Assembly: GCA_028023455.1 (NCBI GenBank)
Contig: JAQFVV010000017.1
Span: forward strand, 5,918,098 to 5,982,097
Length of the DNA: 64,000 bases
DNA from: Epiperipatus broadwayi
Lineage: Eukaryota; Onychophora; Udeonychophora; Euonychophora; Peripatidae
Direction of reading: 5' to 3'
Shown here: piece after piece, positions 11,190-23,610 of the stretch
Position numbering within the stretch: the first letter of the stretch is position 1
Layout of the letters: every line of letters starts with the position of its first letter
Program-made: the position numbers and the translations under genes
The notes under the pieces: generated by a model
The model's input: the letters and a program-made list of their open reading frames with translations, nothing else
What the model was told of the DNA's origin: nothing
Databases searched by the model: none

Positions 11190-14100
11190 GTCTTTAATTT
11201 TGAAATCATATGTTTAACAAATTTGTGTACAATTATTACAATTTATATAACAAGAGATTATAACAAAAGCAATTTATTTATTTGATATTTATGACTACTC
11301 TTTGATTAATATGGTTAATACTTATTAATCCAATCCTTTTATTCTCCTCAAAGAATAATCACTCAATATCGATACTAACAAAACGAATTTAAATTAAAAC
11401 TTATTTTATATGTACATTTGCTTGCTAATTTAGACTTTATTAAAATTATAATTCATTGTCTCTAATATGTTCATTGATTATCAATATGATGCTATGGGGT
11501 CCCCCTTTTATCATAATTTGTTTCTACAAATATAGGAAGGACAATTCATGCTAAAAATTATTAATCATTTACACTGAAAAAAACAAACAAATAACTGACG
11601 AAATGATTAGTATCAACAAACAAACAACAAATAACGATATAACTGTACAAGTGTTGGTATTTAATGTGTAAGAATATAAGCCTCTCCCTGGTGATGATTA
11701 AATTCAACCACAAGCAAGTTCATACCTAACCCTATATTTTATTTCAATTTAAAAATAAGGTTAATAATAATTTTCCCATTTCCGACATATTAAGAATCCA
11801 TACCCCCCCCCCCCGATCTGAAAAGAAATAAAAAAATATAGATAGTAAAATAAAAACATGATGTTAACCTAAGATCAGTTAAGAGTTCCAAAAAGAAAAT
11901 TTCCTAAAAGGATGATCAATGTCCTCATTGCTATAGTTTATGATCCAGTTGGTGGAGTTTGAATGTTCTAGAACGTATATAATGGTGATTAGAATTTCTC
12001 TCTTCCGTGTAGCATGCCTTGAGATTTTACAGCTTCACCTTCAAGTGGTAAAGTTGCTAGTTTTTTCAGCATAGATGCTGTGTCGAATTAACTTCGGTTT
12101 TGGTAGTTACAGCGACGTCTTCCCATGAGGTGACTTCACAATTAGTAGTGCATGGTATTCTGTGTTTCTATATATGTAATTGATAAAAGTTCATGAGTTT
12201 GTTGGATAACAAGGTATTTGCTATTGGGAACCTCAAGTTAAAGTTGATCTCACTCTCTGGCTCAAAAATTGAAAATACTCTCGAAGTACCAAATAAGTTT
12301 AAAACTATGGGATTTATAATTAAAAATCCTTTGGTTTGCTGAGTTTAAATCCATATGCTTTTAATTATAGCTTTTATCCATATTCAAGGAGATATTTTCT
12401 TTTAATGTTTTTACTTTGATGGTTGCAGACTTTTCTGTTCAAACCGCAATTTCGATTTTCAGCTCACAAAATATGTGTTGGTTAGCTAGTAAAGTTTTTG
12501 ATCTGATTTTTGAAAAGGTCATTCATATATATATATTGCTAATCACCAAAATGAGATTGTTCTTTTTAATGTTAATTATCCTCTTTCAAATAGCAAATTC
12601 GAGTTCATGCATTGAGTTAATTATGTAATATAAAAAGCTTACCAATAGTTCAAATAAGCTTATTTACATCAATGGTAAAGATTCACATATATATATATGT
12701 GGATTAAAAACAATAATTTTTTATTATTCTTTCACTTACATTTTTTGTGATTTTCTCGCTTGTGTCTAAATTTAATCCTCCTTTCCTTGTATTGCTGTAA
12801 TGTATGTAAATTAAATAACGAGAGGTTTTTATAACAAAGGGAAGTATTAATATTTAAGTTTTATAGTTTAATTTAAATTATGTATTTTATCATATATTTG
12901 TTAAATATCTGATTGTAGAAACAATTAAATGTTTCTCAATTTCAGTGCTTGTGAGCATTTCATCTTTCGGTAATATGATTTATTTGAGTTGCTTTCTCTT
13001 AAATTATTTTAGTAGAGACTGTTGTTATTATGGGTATCCGGTTTGAATTAGTTGTTTAATAGTTCTTGGTGGGTATAAGACCACATCTTATAGTAGAAAT
13101 TGTACAAACTAGTTCAAGAAACACATATATCTATTAATGTTACATACTTATTTCTATGTTTACTTGATATCTTACAAATACTGTTTTTTTTATTTTTTTC
13201 CCAACAAAATTTACTCTTTAAATGATGTGAGTATTTTACTTAAGTGCAGTCCTTAGTTGTATTCTATTCGCAGCTGTAACTTTCCAATGAAAGCAGCCAT
13301 GACTGCTTTTTTTATAATATTTTTGGGAGTCTCTCTATAATATAAAATCTATCTCTTCTCAGAATTCATGCTCACATTTCACTATAGAATTTTTTTTAGG
13401 AAGTTTATTGCTGTCATTCACTTCACGTCTAATCCAATAAAATCAACCTCTAGTGTTACAAATAGAAAACTGAACGTAACACCTGTTCTTACCATCATAT
13501 TTTTAAAATCGTATGAGTCACCTTTGAATGAATTTTTTTTTAAATTTTTATGTTATGCCATTAGGAGGAAGGGTGTCCATATTGTGTTTATATATTGGAC
13601 AAATTAAACTCTAAATTTAAATAATAACGCTTATATCTCTAAAACCTTATCTTTTAACATATTAAATATGACCCCTTCATTCACATTTCAACTTCCAAAT
13701 CTATCCTTTCTACCTAAAAGGCTACCAAGATGTTTGAATTAATTCACATTCTCAAACTGAAAACCATTCAAACATATGGCTACTAAAAATATTTCATCAT
13801 TTGTTGATAAGGGCTTAGTTTTCATGATATTAATTATTAAATCAAAATCTATAGATTGAATTCAAAATGATGAGAACTTCTGTTAGATCATCTTTAGATA
13901 TAAGCAAGGAATAACATAATCATTGCCATATTGTAAGTCTAGATACGAAAATGGAATTCTTTTAACTTTTAGTTGATTAAAATTTAAAAACCCATTATCA
14001 AATATTAATGTGTGTTTTATGAAACTGTCTATAAGCTGTTCCAAAGATTACTGCCATACAAAAGTGGAAAGCAAAGTTCAATCTAATATCCTAGTTTTTA

Positions 14101-14740
14101 TTACAAATGTTTGTTTTTTTAGCGGAACTAATTATCTCCTCTTAATCTATTATATTGGAACTATATGATTATGGTATCAAACTTTAGCAGATATGCACTT
14201 AATTATAAGCATTACAAACAAACCTCTTTGTTTATTTGAGTCAAATGCCATGACCAAATCAATACACAATTTCTTTCCTATTATAATTCTTGAATACACA
14301 TTGTTGTTAAAATTTCTTACTTTGTCAACCAAAAATGTTTTCATTGCTTCAATTTTATTCAGCAAAAGATAAGGTTCAACTTGATCCATTAATAAAAGCA
14401 TGTAAAGTGTTCACATAGTAAAATAAATTAGATGTGGTATTAACTGAACCATCTGTGTGCCAATTTTATAGTTTCTTTAGGCATAATATATTTGTTTTAA
14501 TTCTGTTTCAAAATTTTTCAATTTATTGAGTCAATAATACAAAATAAAGTTGTCATGTTTTTTGGAGTCTATATTCTTTAAGGATAATAAGATTCTTAGC
14601 ATTCCATTATACGGAAAAGAATTTTTGTTTCTTTGTCTATAGTAATCTTCTCAAATGCTTTCCTGTAGAGCAGACATCTTACAAGTGTTTAATTGTTTAT
14701 TAGACAGTCTTTCATTATTTCTTGCTAGATTTTTATCTTA
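11190..14740. other. Unassigned AT-rich DNA
   Basis: No recognised coding or repeat content. A C run at about 11804-11817 and a (TA)n tract near 12690 are the only landmarks. Short open frames at 12416-12628, 13368-13607 and 14177-14401 show no motif and are treated as chance openings. Confidence 0.4.
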
Positions 14741-14744
14741 CAAG

Positions 14745-14885
14745 ACGTATTCTTCTTCTCTCCTCTTCAGGTATTGCTGATCTGACCAGTGACAGTACTA
14801 GCATGAGATTCGAACCTGGGCCCTTAGATTCTTGAGTATTGAATTTTAAGGTAATGCTCTAATCAGCTGAGGCATCCTGCCAAAG
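14745..14885 (-). repeat. tRNA-derived SINE (family S1), minus copy
   Basis: On the minus strand the head has an A-box-like TGCCTCAGCTGATTAGAGC at 14856-14874 and a B box GGTTCGAATCT at 14806-14816. It is followed by the S1 body ('gtactgtcactggtc', then 'acctgaag'). Related copies lie at 15640-15845 and inside 19181-19437. With the copy at 15640 it forms an inverted pair around a Penelope-like fragment. Confidence 0.75.
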
Positions 14886-14889
14886 GCAA

Positions 14890-15610
14890 CAGTCAATAGA
14901 AATTTCATATACTTATCTGTGAAGTTCCTCCTGATATACCTAGCCTATACATCAAATACAAAACATGGACTTATACTATCACTATGGAACAGAGTAAAAG
15001 AAGTTTGTTCAGAAACCAGTGATTTAGTATGAAAAATGGTTATTCATCAGCTGTTATTAAGAAAACCTTAAATAGACAACAAAAAGAACCATCAAAAGAA
15101 AAAACAATTATTGGTATTGTAGTATACCCATGCATTCCAAAAATAGAAGACAAATTAAGGAAAATCTGCAATCAGTATAATATCAGAACAGTTTTCCAGA
15201 GCCATACCACACTAAGAAGAATTTTAACATCTACAAAGCCTAAACTTGAAATGCTGAAAAGAAAAAACTGCATTTATAGAATACCAAATTAATGTGGAAG
15301 TCATATATTGGTGAGACCAGTTGTCTCATTGAAAAGTGCTTGCAAGAATACAAACTGATGTTTAGAAGAGAGAAAACAGATGTGTCTAAGGTAGAAGACC
15401 CTATGTGCCAATGAACATAAGTTCAATTGGGAAAATACAAAAATATTCGAGAGAAGAAAAGGTATAAAAAAGAAAATTTAAAGAAGCTGCTCACATGACA
15501 ATGGAAAACAATCAATAAGCCAACCAAGTGTGACTATACATAATGTATGGAAACCACTAATCAAGCTCTTAAAAAAAGTGGAGAAATCAAGAGGAACCTT
15601 ATAGATAAGT
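14890..15610 (+). pseudogene. Penelope-like element, C-terminal RT-to-GIY-YIG fragment
   Basis: The 88-codon frame at 15029-15292 reads through a Penelope-like signature: NGYSSAVIKKTL, then a 'GIVVYPCIPKIEDKLRKIC' block, then NIRTVF, and a region ending KNCIYRIPN. The last matches the start of the GIY-YIG-type endonuclease domain (CIYRIP then CG). After a stop at 15290-15292 the frame continues as HKFNWENTKIFER-like sequence, typical of the endonuclease C-terminus. The RT palm is absent. Stops and frameshifts make it non-functional. Family assignment is from recalled motif order. Confidence 0.7.
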
Positions 15611-15639
15611 ACCTGAACTTTCTACTGACTATTACCTAT

Positions 15640-15845
15640 GATAGGATGGCTGTTGATTAGAGCATTACCTTAAACTCAATACCCAAGAATCTATGAGTCC
15701 AGGTTCAAATCCTGTGCTTGTACTGTCACTGGTCAAGCTAGCAACACCTGAAGAAGAGGGAAGAATAACACCTCTCAAAATGTTGTGCATATACTAACTT
15801 GTTTGATGTGCTATTACTAATTAAATGTATTTGGAATATTTAAAT
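15640..15845 (+). repeat. tRNA-derived SINE (family S1), plus copy
   Basis: A-box-like TGGCTGTTGATTAGAGC begins at 15647. The B box GGTTCAAATCC is at 15702-15712. The body has 'tactgtcactggtcaagc', 'acctgaagaagagg' and 'tgtgctattactaa', and the tail 'tgtatttggaatattt'. It starts exactly where the Penelope-like fragment loses similarity and mirrors the SINE at 14745. Confidence 0.75.
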
Positions 15846-16424
15846 AAAGATAAATTTTTCTAAAGACATACAATACTCATACAATTAAAACACCATCATC
15901 ACAAATTTTCAGGAATGTGCTTGTATTATGCTTAGAATCTATGAAGAGTTGGAGCAGAGATAGAAGAAATATGTTGGAATAATGATCTTTGAAAAGGGAA
16001 TAGCTTTGAGTATTTAAAAATGAAAGAAAAGGATAGAAAGACTTGGAAAAGTTTATCAGATTGATGTGCAGAAGCTAACTTGTTCTCATACCTGCAGTAG
16101 AGAATCTCATTGTGTTCCTCACATATTTGATGCTATCCAGATTAGGGTAATATTGGATAATTAATGATTTGCCTCATTTCTTCTTTTCATTTTTGTTATT
16201 GATCTTTTAAATATCATAATCATTATTTCCCAGAATTTGCTTCACTAGTTTCACCAGTCTTTAAAAATTAATTGCCCTATTTTTTTGTACTCTTTCTCAA
16301 TATCAGTTTACTGTCCATGTTGCATTTTCTTTTTTCCCCCTATGTTTCTCATATTTCAAATTCTTTATATGCCAATCCCTTCCTTTTTGTAATAATTAAT
16401 TTTAAAAACTTTTTTTCTTTTTAT
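15846..16424. other. Unassigned DNA
   Basis: AT-rich, no recognised feature. Confidence 0.4.
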
Positions 16425-16800
16425 ATAGACTGATTTATTATTATTATATTCCTTTTTTCATTTTTGACTTTTCTTTATTTTTTTAGTACATATTATTTTA
16501 TGAGTAATACGTTTTTTTTTTTTATTATTTAGAAGTTGTAATTTTAATGAACTTATTGTTTTAGACTGATTTTATTATTATTATATTCCTTTTTTGTCTT
16601 TGACTTTTATTTATTTCTATTTATTATTTTATGAGTAATACGTTTATTTTTTGTAGGTTGTAATTTTAATGTGTTTATTGTTTTAGACTTATAATAATAA
16701 TCATTTTTCGTCTTTGACTTTTATTTCTTAGTACTTATTATTTTATAATGTTTGTTTTTTGTAAGTTGTAATAATGTATTTATTATTTTTCTTAAACTAT
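16425..16800. repeat. Tandem repeat, three diverged ~120-bp units
   Basis: Three successive units share 'tttttgacttt', 'tattattttatgagtaatac', 'gttgtaattttaatg' and 'ttattgttttagact', at about 16427, 16564 and 16683. Units shorten by small deletions toward the right. AT-rich and non-coding. Confidence 0.65.
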
Positions 16801-17099
16801 TTGAGTATAAGTCACACGATTCAAAATCAACTAGACAACTGTAAACAGTCTTTTTTTATGTAATAAAGAAAAGGAGTAGTAAAATAATTCAATTTATTGT
16901 GATTTTTTGTAGATATTGGACTATAAAAAGGTAGGATAAAGTAATAAACTATAATGTTTGCCAAATGATTTTAAGATTGCCATAGAGAGCAAAAAAACAA
17001 ATATGTTAATTTTTCATTTGGATCCTGAATGATCACATTGTAATTGTAAAATATTTATTATATATATTTGAAATATATATAAAATGCTTAAAAAAGTGA

Positions 17100-17249
17100 A
17101 ATAAAGCTTTACTTTCATCACATGATCACGATTTCCTATTCTTAAACAAGCTATTAATACAATAATAGCAAAGGCACAGATAGGAATTTTATTTACAAAG
17201 CTTCTTGCATCTATTGATTATTAAGGCTTACACCGAGTGGCGCTACTGA
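17100..17249. repeat. R1 terminal fragment
   Basis: Carries the 'tcacatgatcacgatttcct' R1 terminus and ends at 'gtggcgctactgatggagag', where it is interrupted by LINE-derived sequence. The missing R1 terminus resumes at about 17870 ('tagtattaacatcttgtg' to 'gatcatgtgatgttt'). Confidence 0.6.
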
Positions 17250-17860
17250 TGGAGAGTTTGCTGTGGGAAGGAGTGGGATAGAAGAATAGATGCACTAATA
17301 AAGAATAGGGAGTTGGAGAGATGGAGAACTAGTATGGAGAGTAAAACGAGTTTAAATATATATAGAAGTAAACGGAACATTGGGTGTGAGTTAATTTATG
17401 ATAATAGTAAGGAAAGTAGTTTATTTTTTAAGGCTCGAACGGGATCTTTAGCAACAAGGGAATATACATGTAAATGAAAAAATATGGGTGATTTAATCTG
17501 CAAGTTGTGTAAGGAAGGCATAGAATATATTAGGCATTTGTTACTTCTATGTAAATGTTTGGAAGCAGAAAGGGTACAAATAATGAAATTATGGAAGGTT
17601 AAATATGAACAAAGTGATTATACAGAAAGTGAGTTATTGGTTTTTATGCTAGGTTTGGGGGAAAATAAGGGGGATTTAGATATGAAGGTCATGGAGTTGA
17701 CAAAGATTATGTTGTGGAAATGGGATGGAGCAGATTATGGGAAAACTTAGGGTGGACAATGGAAAAGGAAGGTAAAGTGGCTAACAGGTTTCTCTGGGCA
17801 TAGCTGCTGAGAGATTCCTGACTCCATTTAAGGAGGTCACAGTACATCACATCACATATA
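17250..17860 (+). pseudogene. LINE ORF2 C-terminal fragment inserted in an R1 terminus
   Basis: One frame reads from about 17275 to 17750 with a single stop near 17475. It contains ALIKNRELERWRTSME, KARTGSLATREYTCK, and then the Cys-x2-Cys-x8-His-x4-Cys cluster CKLCKEGIEYIRHLLLLC, followed by a leucine-rich tail ending at the stop at 17748-17750. This is the C-terminal zinc-cluster region of non-LTR retrotransposon ORF2 proteins. The 3' UTR ends with 'catcacatcacat' short repeats. The RT domain is missing (5' truncation). A minus-strand relative is at 8100-8960. Confidence 0.7.
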
Positions 17861-17869
17861 GTATTAACA

Positions 17870-18275
17870 TCTTGTGTAGACATAGGAAATGCTGATCATG
17901 TGATGTTTTAGTGGTTTTATACTAATTCTAGCATAATGGAGACTGGTTTTTGAAAAACCAATGACACTAAAATGTATGGGTATTGAACTGGGTTCAAACT
18001 ATATAACTATACAAACAACATCTTGGACTTGCAGCTTTATAATTAATTAAATAGGTAAAAGATGTTGCTAGAGAACTGCATTAGACCCTAAGATCTAGGT
18101 GCAGTGCTCCCAGATCCAAGACTTCTCACTGATGAAAGCCAGACTAGAAACCAATCTGGGGATATTGGATGAATAGACACAAAATAGAGATTGTATGTAT
18201 AAATCTTCTCATATCCATTGATTACTAAGGCTTCCACGGGTTGGCACTACTGTATGGAGAGTTTCCTATTACAAT
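17870..18275 (+). repeat. R1-family copy, plus orientation
   Basis: Begins with the R1 terminus interrupted at 17250, continues through the 'ttgaactgggttcaaac' internal module, then a degraded hammerhead and the 'tatggagagttt' end. Orientation is opposite to the 5.6-6.1 kb copies. Confidence 0.65.
18114..18170 (+). ncRNA. Hammerhead-ribozyme-like motif (R1), probably inactivated
   Basis: Plus strand: ATCCAA, lower stem TTCTCA, CTGATGA (18129-18135), a stem II hairpin weakened by substitutions, GAAAC (18147-18151), then ATC where other copies have GTC, followed by TGGGGA and TTGGAT. Stem I is well preserved. Loss of the G opposite C15.2 would weaken the minimal stem III. Confidence 0.55.
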
Positions 18276-19180
18276 GAAGCTTTTCTTTACATTAAGTGAT
18301 TACAATTTTCTTTAGAAGTCAGTAAATCAGTATATATTTAAAAACAATAATGGAAAATAGTTTCTGCTGTTCAGCAATCAAGTTGTGATGTATTTGATCA
18401 TCAATAATAATTATTTGCCACTACTTAGTATTAATGGTTACCCTAATTCATGTCTTCAGAATAGTTTTGTGGCATTCTAATTGTGATTACAATTCATCAA
18501 TACATTTCTAGTATATTTTAATGATTAGTAACATTACATATATTTTAAAATATCACTTAAAAGATTATTTCTTTCTTTGGGCGATGAAATCCCAATACTG
18601 GTATTTACATTAAGCACTGTAAATGTCTTGTAACTTTGTATAATTGTAATTTATTCAGTGCTCCAGTTCTGGTTAACCTGTTTCCCAGCTTTTCAAATAA
18701 TCTTGATCAGTGATTTTAGAAGCCTCATGGATGTGATGGTGTTGATTCCCTTTCGATCCACTGTTTGCTCCAAAGAATTACATGCACTTATCTGAGATTA
18801 TTTTTTTCCTTACCACATTGTGATGTATAACTTTGCGATTTTAAGATGGTGACCGTAATTATTAAACTAAATGCACATTATGGTTATCATTGTTCTTATT
18901 AGTTACTCTATTTTTATTGAGTACTATTATAATCCTTAATTCTATTGCTGTTTACATTATTACTGCTTATGATACTTTACTGTAAGGAGTTATTACATCA
19001 TTTTCAGTATTGATTTTTTATTATTATCACTGCTATTTTATTACTGCCTCAAAAAGGTTAAATTTTACAATATATATTTCTATATCTGCATCTAATTTGC
19101 TTACTTAATAATATTTATATGTTGATAGTTATATGGTTCTATTTTATAAAGGTTTGTGATGATGGTACTCTAGTTATAGT
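18276..19180. other. Unassigned DNA
   Basis: AT-rich; no feature recognised. Confidence 0.4.
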
Positions 19181-19437
19181 TATATATTGGACTATTTCCA
19201 CCATCTAATATACATTCCAAATACATTCAACTGTTAGTAATAGCACACAGGTTAGAATATGCACAATGTTTCAAGAAGTATTATTCCCCCTCTTCTTCAG
19301 GTATTGTTGGCTGACGAGTGACAGTACTAGGATCAGAATCGAACCTGGATGCTTAGATTCTTGAATTTTAAGATGGCATTCTAACCAACTGAGCCATTCA
19401 CTACTTATATTAGATGATGGAAATAGTCCAATATATA
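19181..19437 (-). mobile_element. SINE (S1) enclosed by 32-bp terminal inverted repeats
   Basis: The left arm 19181-19212 and right arm 19406-19437 are inverted complements with one mismatch in 32. Between them lies an S1 SINE on the minus strand: A box TGGCTCAGTTGGTTAG (19381-19396), B box GGTTCGATTCT (19335-19345), the S1 body and a tail at about 19213-19240. The hairpin at 32651-32860 has the same arm and the same adjoining SINE tail, so the association is older than this one locus. Confidence 0.7.
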
Positions 19438-20520
19438 AATATATTGCTTGTGTTTGTATTGTTATTATCATTAACGTATTATCAGTTGATATTTGTTATT
19501 GTCTTAAATTTTATTATTTTCTTTTTATTACACACATTATTTTCATTATTATCTTCACCATCATGGGTGCTATTGTTAGGCAGGATTATCATTTGTGATA
19601 ATACAAAATTCAAATTATTTTTGTTTGGTTTTTCCCATCATTGGATACTGTTCAATCATTTGAAATCCTAACTTTAAACAAGGATGTGATTTATTAGTGT
19701 CTATAAAGTTCTCCAAATATATTGCTCTGGAAAATAAAGTTGCTCATCTTTCTTCTAGACGGAAGCTATAGAGATATTAAATATCTTTATAGCATCATTA
19801 GTCAATAAGTTATTCTATCTGATGTAATTTCAACTATTATAATTAGGTCACATCAGCATCAGTCTGCATGTCTGTTATATTCAAACTTGTCATTTCAATA
19901 TCCTTAAATTTTCTCCTTTATTTGAGATACCCTCTTTATACAATCAGATTTGTAGTAATACCAATCACTTTAATTTAGATTATAAACAATTTTATAATAT
20001 TATTAAATTCAAATGTCGTGGTTGATTAATTTAATTTTATTCATTTATATGTTTTATTTTTTTGATCGTTACTTTTATTATTGTTATATGCATTGTTTAT
20101 TCTCTTTACTATTTTAATGTGCAAACTGTAATTGGCTATATGCTGTTGTTTAGTACTTAAATAAATGAATTATTGTTGTTGTTTATAACATTCCTAAAAA
20201 GTCACTCCATGGGGAATATATCTGGATTTGGATGCTTAATATTTGTTTGATAACCTAATGTGTACATGATTATCAATTATTGTGAGTATTGACTTTTTCC
20301 TTTTATTATTCATGCTTATGACATAATTATTTTCAGTGTAAACAATATTTGTTAGTCCATGTTTTATGATGGCATGAAAGAAACATGTTCTGACCAGCAT
20401 TCCTAATATTTTTGCGAACTTAACAAATTTTTGCCAGTCAGGTTTTTTTTATTCCACCAGTTGAGATTCCATTTCAAAAGCCTGTGCAGTTTTAGACATA
20501 ACTAATACTATTGTTCTTGA
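19438..20520. other. Unassigned DNA
   Basis: No recognised content. The 85-codon frame at 19414-19671 is leucine/isoleucine-rich only because the DNA is AT-rich. Confidence 0.4.
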
Positions 20521-20665
20521 TAACAATCAACTCTTAAGCTATCAACAATCTCAACCTGTAATCATGGCAACCTCATATTGTAGATTGAGATTGTTGATAG
20601 GTCAAAGGTTATTACCTACATTTATAAACCTATTAAAGCTTTGAGTAATTGGATTTATTGTCTAT
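20520..20665. repeat. Hairpin-bearing repeat related to the 50-kb tandem array
   Basis: A perfect 16-bp inverted repeat (20539-20554 and 20585-20600, CTATCAACAATCTCAA type) with a 30-bp loop. The sequence after it ('tttataaacctattaaag...gagtaattgg') recurs at about 50915-50955. The arm sequence recurs several times inside the tandem array at 50090-50745, so this is a dispersed relative of that repeat. Confidence 0.6.
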
Positions 20666-21169
20666 TATTTTTATAGTATTATTAATAATTTATTAGTTGC
20701 TATTATTGTATTCTTATACTATATTTAATATTAATACATTTCAACTGTTACTAATTTGCTAGGCAGTAATAAAGGTAAATATTATTAAAAATACTACCTT
20801 TTCTGTGTGTATTTTCATTTTACCAGATATTATTACATTTGTGAAAACTTATTATTTTACTAATGTTATTTTATATTTTTTGTGATTATTGATTTGATGT
20901 TTTTAATGTTATTATGTTTTTATTATAATTTATCTTAGATTATGTATAAAATTGCATCTTCCAATAAGTAACTTTAAAATGAACTGTCAATTTCATGAAT
21001 TTTTTAGTCATACAATACCATGGTAATTGCTTAAATAATATTCAGTCCAATTTTGACATTTTTTCTTAATGTACAGGAATGTTATAATTACTAAAACATT
21101 CAGTAATGAAACTGTCAACATTTTGAATGGAACAAATTTGACAAGCCAAAAATGTAATAGAATTAATAA
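20666..21169. other. Unassigned DNA
   Basis: Very AT-rich; no feature recognised. Confidence 0.4.
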
Positions 21170-21330
21170 CACATACTATATATTAATACATACTGTATAT
21201 CCATATTCATTCCCAAAGGCCATCTTTTACATCTTACCTATTTGTTCTTTTCTATGATCCAATGTTTTCAGTCTCTTTAGCCATTGTTTTTTTAAAGGGA
21301 GGGTAATATCTATGATAAATATATATTATA
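21170..21330. repeat. Dispersed repeat, first copy
   Basis: Shares about 150 bp with 23460-23610: 'tactgtatatccatattc', 'cttacctatttgttcttttc', 'attgtttttttaaa' and 'gggaggg' blocks in the same order and orientation. Non-coding, identity unknown. Confidence 0.6.
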
Positions 21331-23170
21331 ATAGTAACTTCTAGTTATTATTATTGGTCTAACATGCTTTTATCTCTTATGAAATTATTTATAAATATAA
21401 ATTTTATTTGACTATTTTATTATGTATACATATATATACTATTTATATATACATGTGAGTTTCAAATAATACATACATTAAGCTTTTGAGTAAAATGTCA
21501 GAATTGAAGTTGAGTAATAAATAATTTTATATATATATATATTATTATTAAATCTTAATGTTTATTGAACAATTAATATTTGAATAAAGCACGAACTTGT
21601 AACAAAACAGAGGAAATTGGTTCGTTCTCTTGTTATTAGAGAGAAGAAAAGACAATCATTTCTTTTCAAATAACTTTTTCTTTTATAAAAAATATTACTG
21701 TTCCAACGTTTGGAATTAACTATAAACTCTTCCAAATTAAGATAATCTATGGATTAAAAAAAATCTATAAGGAAAATATATTTAATTTTCTATCAAATCT
21801 TAAAAGGAATAGCAATATAAAAGAAAAGAACATTTCTTTGAGTTTTTGGAAACTACGTTGTTTTAACATTTCATTATTCTTTGGATATATATAAATTTAA
21901 GATAATTATATATATTAAGGATAAATCAATGTGCAGTGAGTAGTATAATTATTATATCGTAAAAGGTTTTTAAACCAACCTTGCATGCTATTTTAAAATA
22001 TTTTGAAATATTGGGTATATAGAACGTCTAATGATAATAGAAAAATGGAGAATAAGAACATCTACATTTGAAGAATATTTACTTTATTTCATATCAATCA
22101 AATCATTGGATATTATTAACAGTTTATCAATTAAGGATAAATAAAATCATCATTATACCAATAGATTAATAATATACTTCGTAAAAGATCATTAGAATGA
22201 TGAACTATAGACTTCAATATCTACTCTCAACTCTGGAAAATAAGTTTTCTTTATTATTTATTTATATATATTATAATAATGCTTATATTATTTTAATGTT
22301 TATTATTATTATTATCTTTATTTCAAATTTGGCATCGCATCATTATATCTTAATAGGAAAATTATATTTAATATTAAATATAATTAATTGAAAGCTTGAC
22401 ATAATTCATCAAATTAGATGAAGGATATAAAGAATAGTTATTATTTAATAGATATTTTAAACAGGATTATATTGTATTTACTACATAATATTATAAACGT
22501 TTAATGTATTTTATCTATCAAAAATACATATAATATATAAGTTATACAATTGCAAATAGTACTTATATATTAGTAACTATGAAACATATAAATAAGAACG
22601 GTAAATAAATTAATGTTACATAAATTATTAATTTTTGAATCCAGATATTGTTTTTATATATATCTGTTAATTTAAACTATTTTCTTTACTTTTTGAAAGT
22701 TCATTATAGTATTGAATTTTATCATAGGGTATTAAATAAGAATATTATTTATTAATATTTTTTTAAAATGGTAAAATTCATCCGTATTTATTTATTAATA
22801 TTTTATTTATCTATTATATTATATTTTTTTATTGTTTATTAAATATTGATTTATTAACTTGATCTCTTTGTCTAATCATTATTGAATTATATTATATATA
22901 TATATGCTAGTATTATAAATATTATATGAATATCAATTATTAATTAATGCTTATATAAAGGCATATTAAATAATAACTTGTTTTGAAATTATCCCTGAAA
23001 AGAGCTAATTGCAAATTCTCCATGAGTTTGAATATTGTGGCTTAATGGTGATTGAAAGAGGGATGAGAGATGGATGAACTAGTCTAAATTATATCAAAAT
23101 TTATTTAAAAATTATTGAGCTAGCATAATAAAGATAGATATGATCATAGACTTAGTATTTCATCGATTCA
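21331..23170. other. Unassigned extremely AT-rich DNA
   Basis: Rich in (TA)n and poly-A/T tracts; no coding or repeat structure recognised. Confidence 0.4.
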
Positions 23171-23610
23171 TTTCTAGCATTCTACCTGAAGACCCAAAGT
23201 CCGATTGTAGTGAAATGCATATCCTCTTTCTAGGGAATTTAATCATCTCCTTATATTTAACAAGACCAACTTAGATTTTAAATATAATCCATTCTGTTAT
23301 ATTTGGCGAACCTAACTGTGAAGCATTAAGTTAATGATTTCCAAGCATTAAATATAATCGATTGTTATATTTGATGCATCAACTGGGATGATTAAATGCC
23401 GTTCCGTTATATTTGGTGCTTCAACTAAGGCTATCAAATATGCCGTCCTGTTATAATATATATATACTGTATATCCATATTCGTTTCCAAAGGCATGGTC
23501 CTTTACACCTTACCTATTTGTTCTTTTCTATGATCTAATGTTTTCAATCACTTTAATCATTGTTTTTTTAAATGGGAGGGAATATCTGTGATAATATATA
23601 AATATATGTG
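23170..23610. repeat. Degenerate ~60-bp repeats followed by second copy of the 21.2-kb repeat
   Basis: Between about 23270 and 23460 the phrase 'ctgttatatttgg' recurs with variable spacing (23296, 23357, 23405 and 23449 regions), indicating a short decayed tandem array. From 23460 the sequence matches 21170-21330. Confidence 0.5.

Noticed and set aside
19414-19671. 85-codon frame resembling a membrane protein
   Set aside because: Hydrophobicity follows from T-rich codons in AT-rich DNA, and it begins inside a MITE arm.
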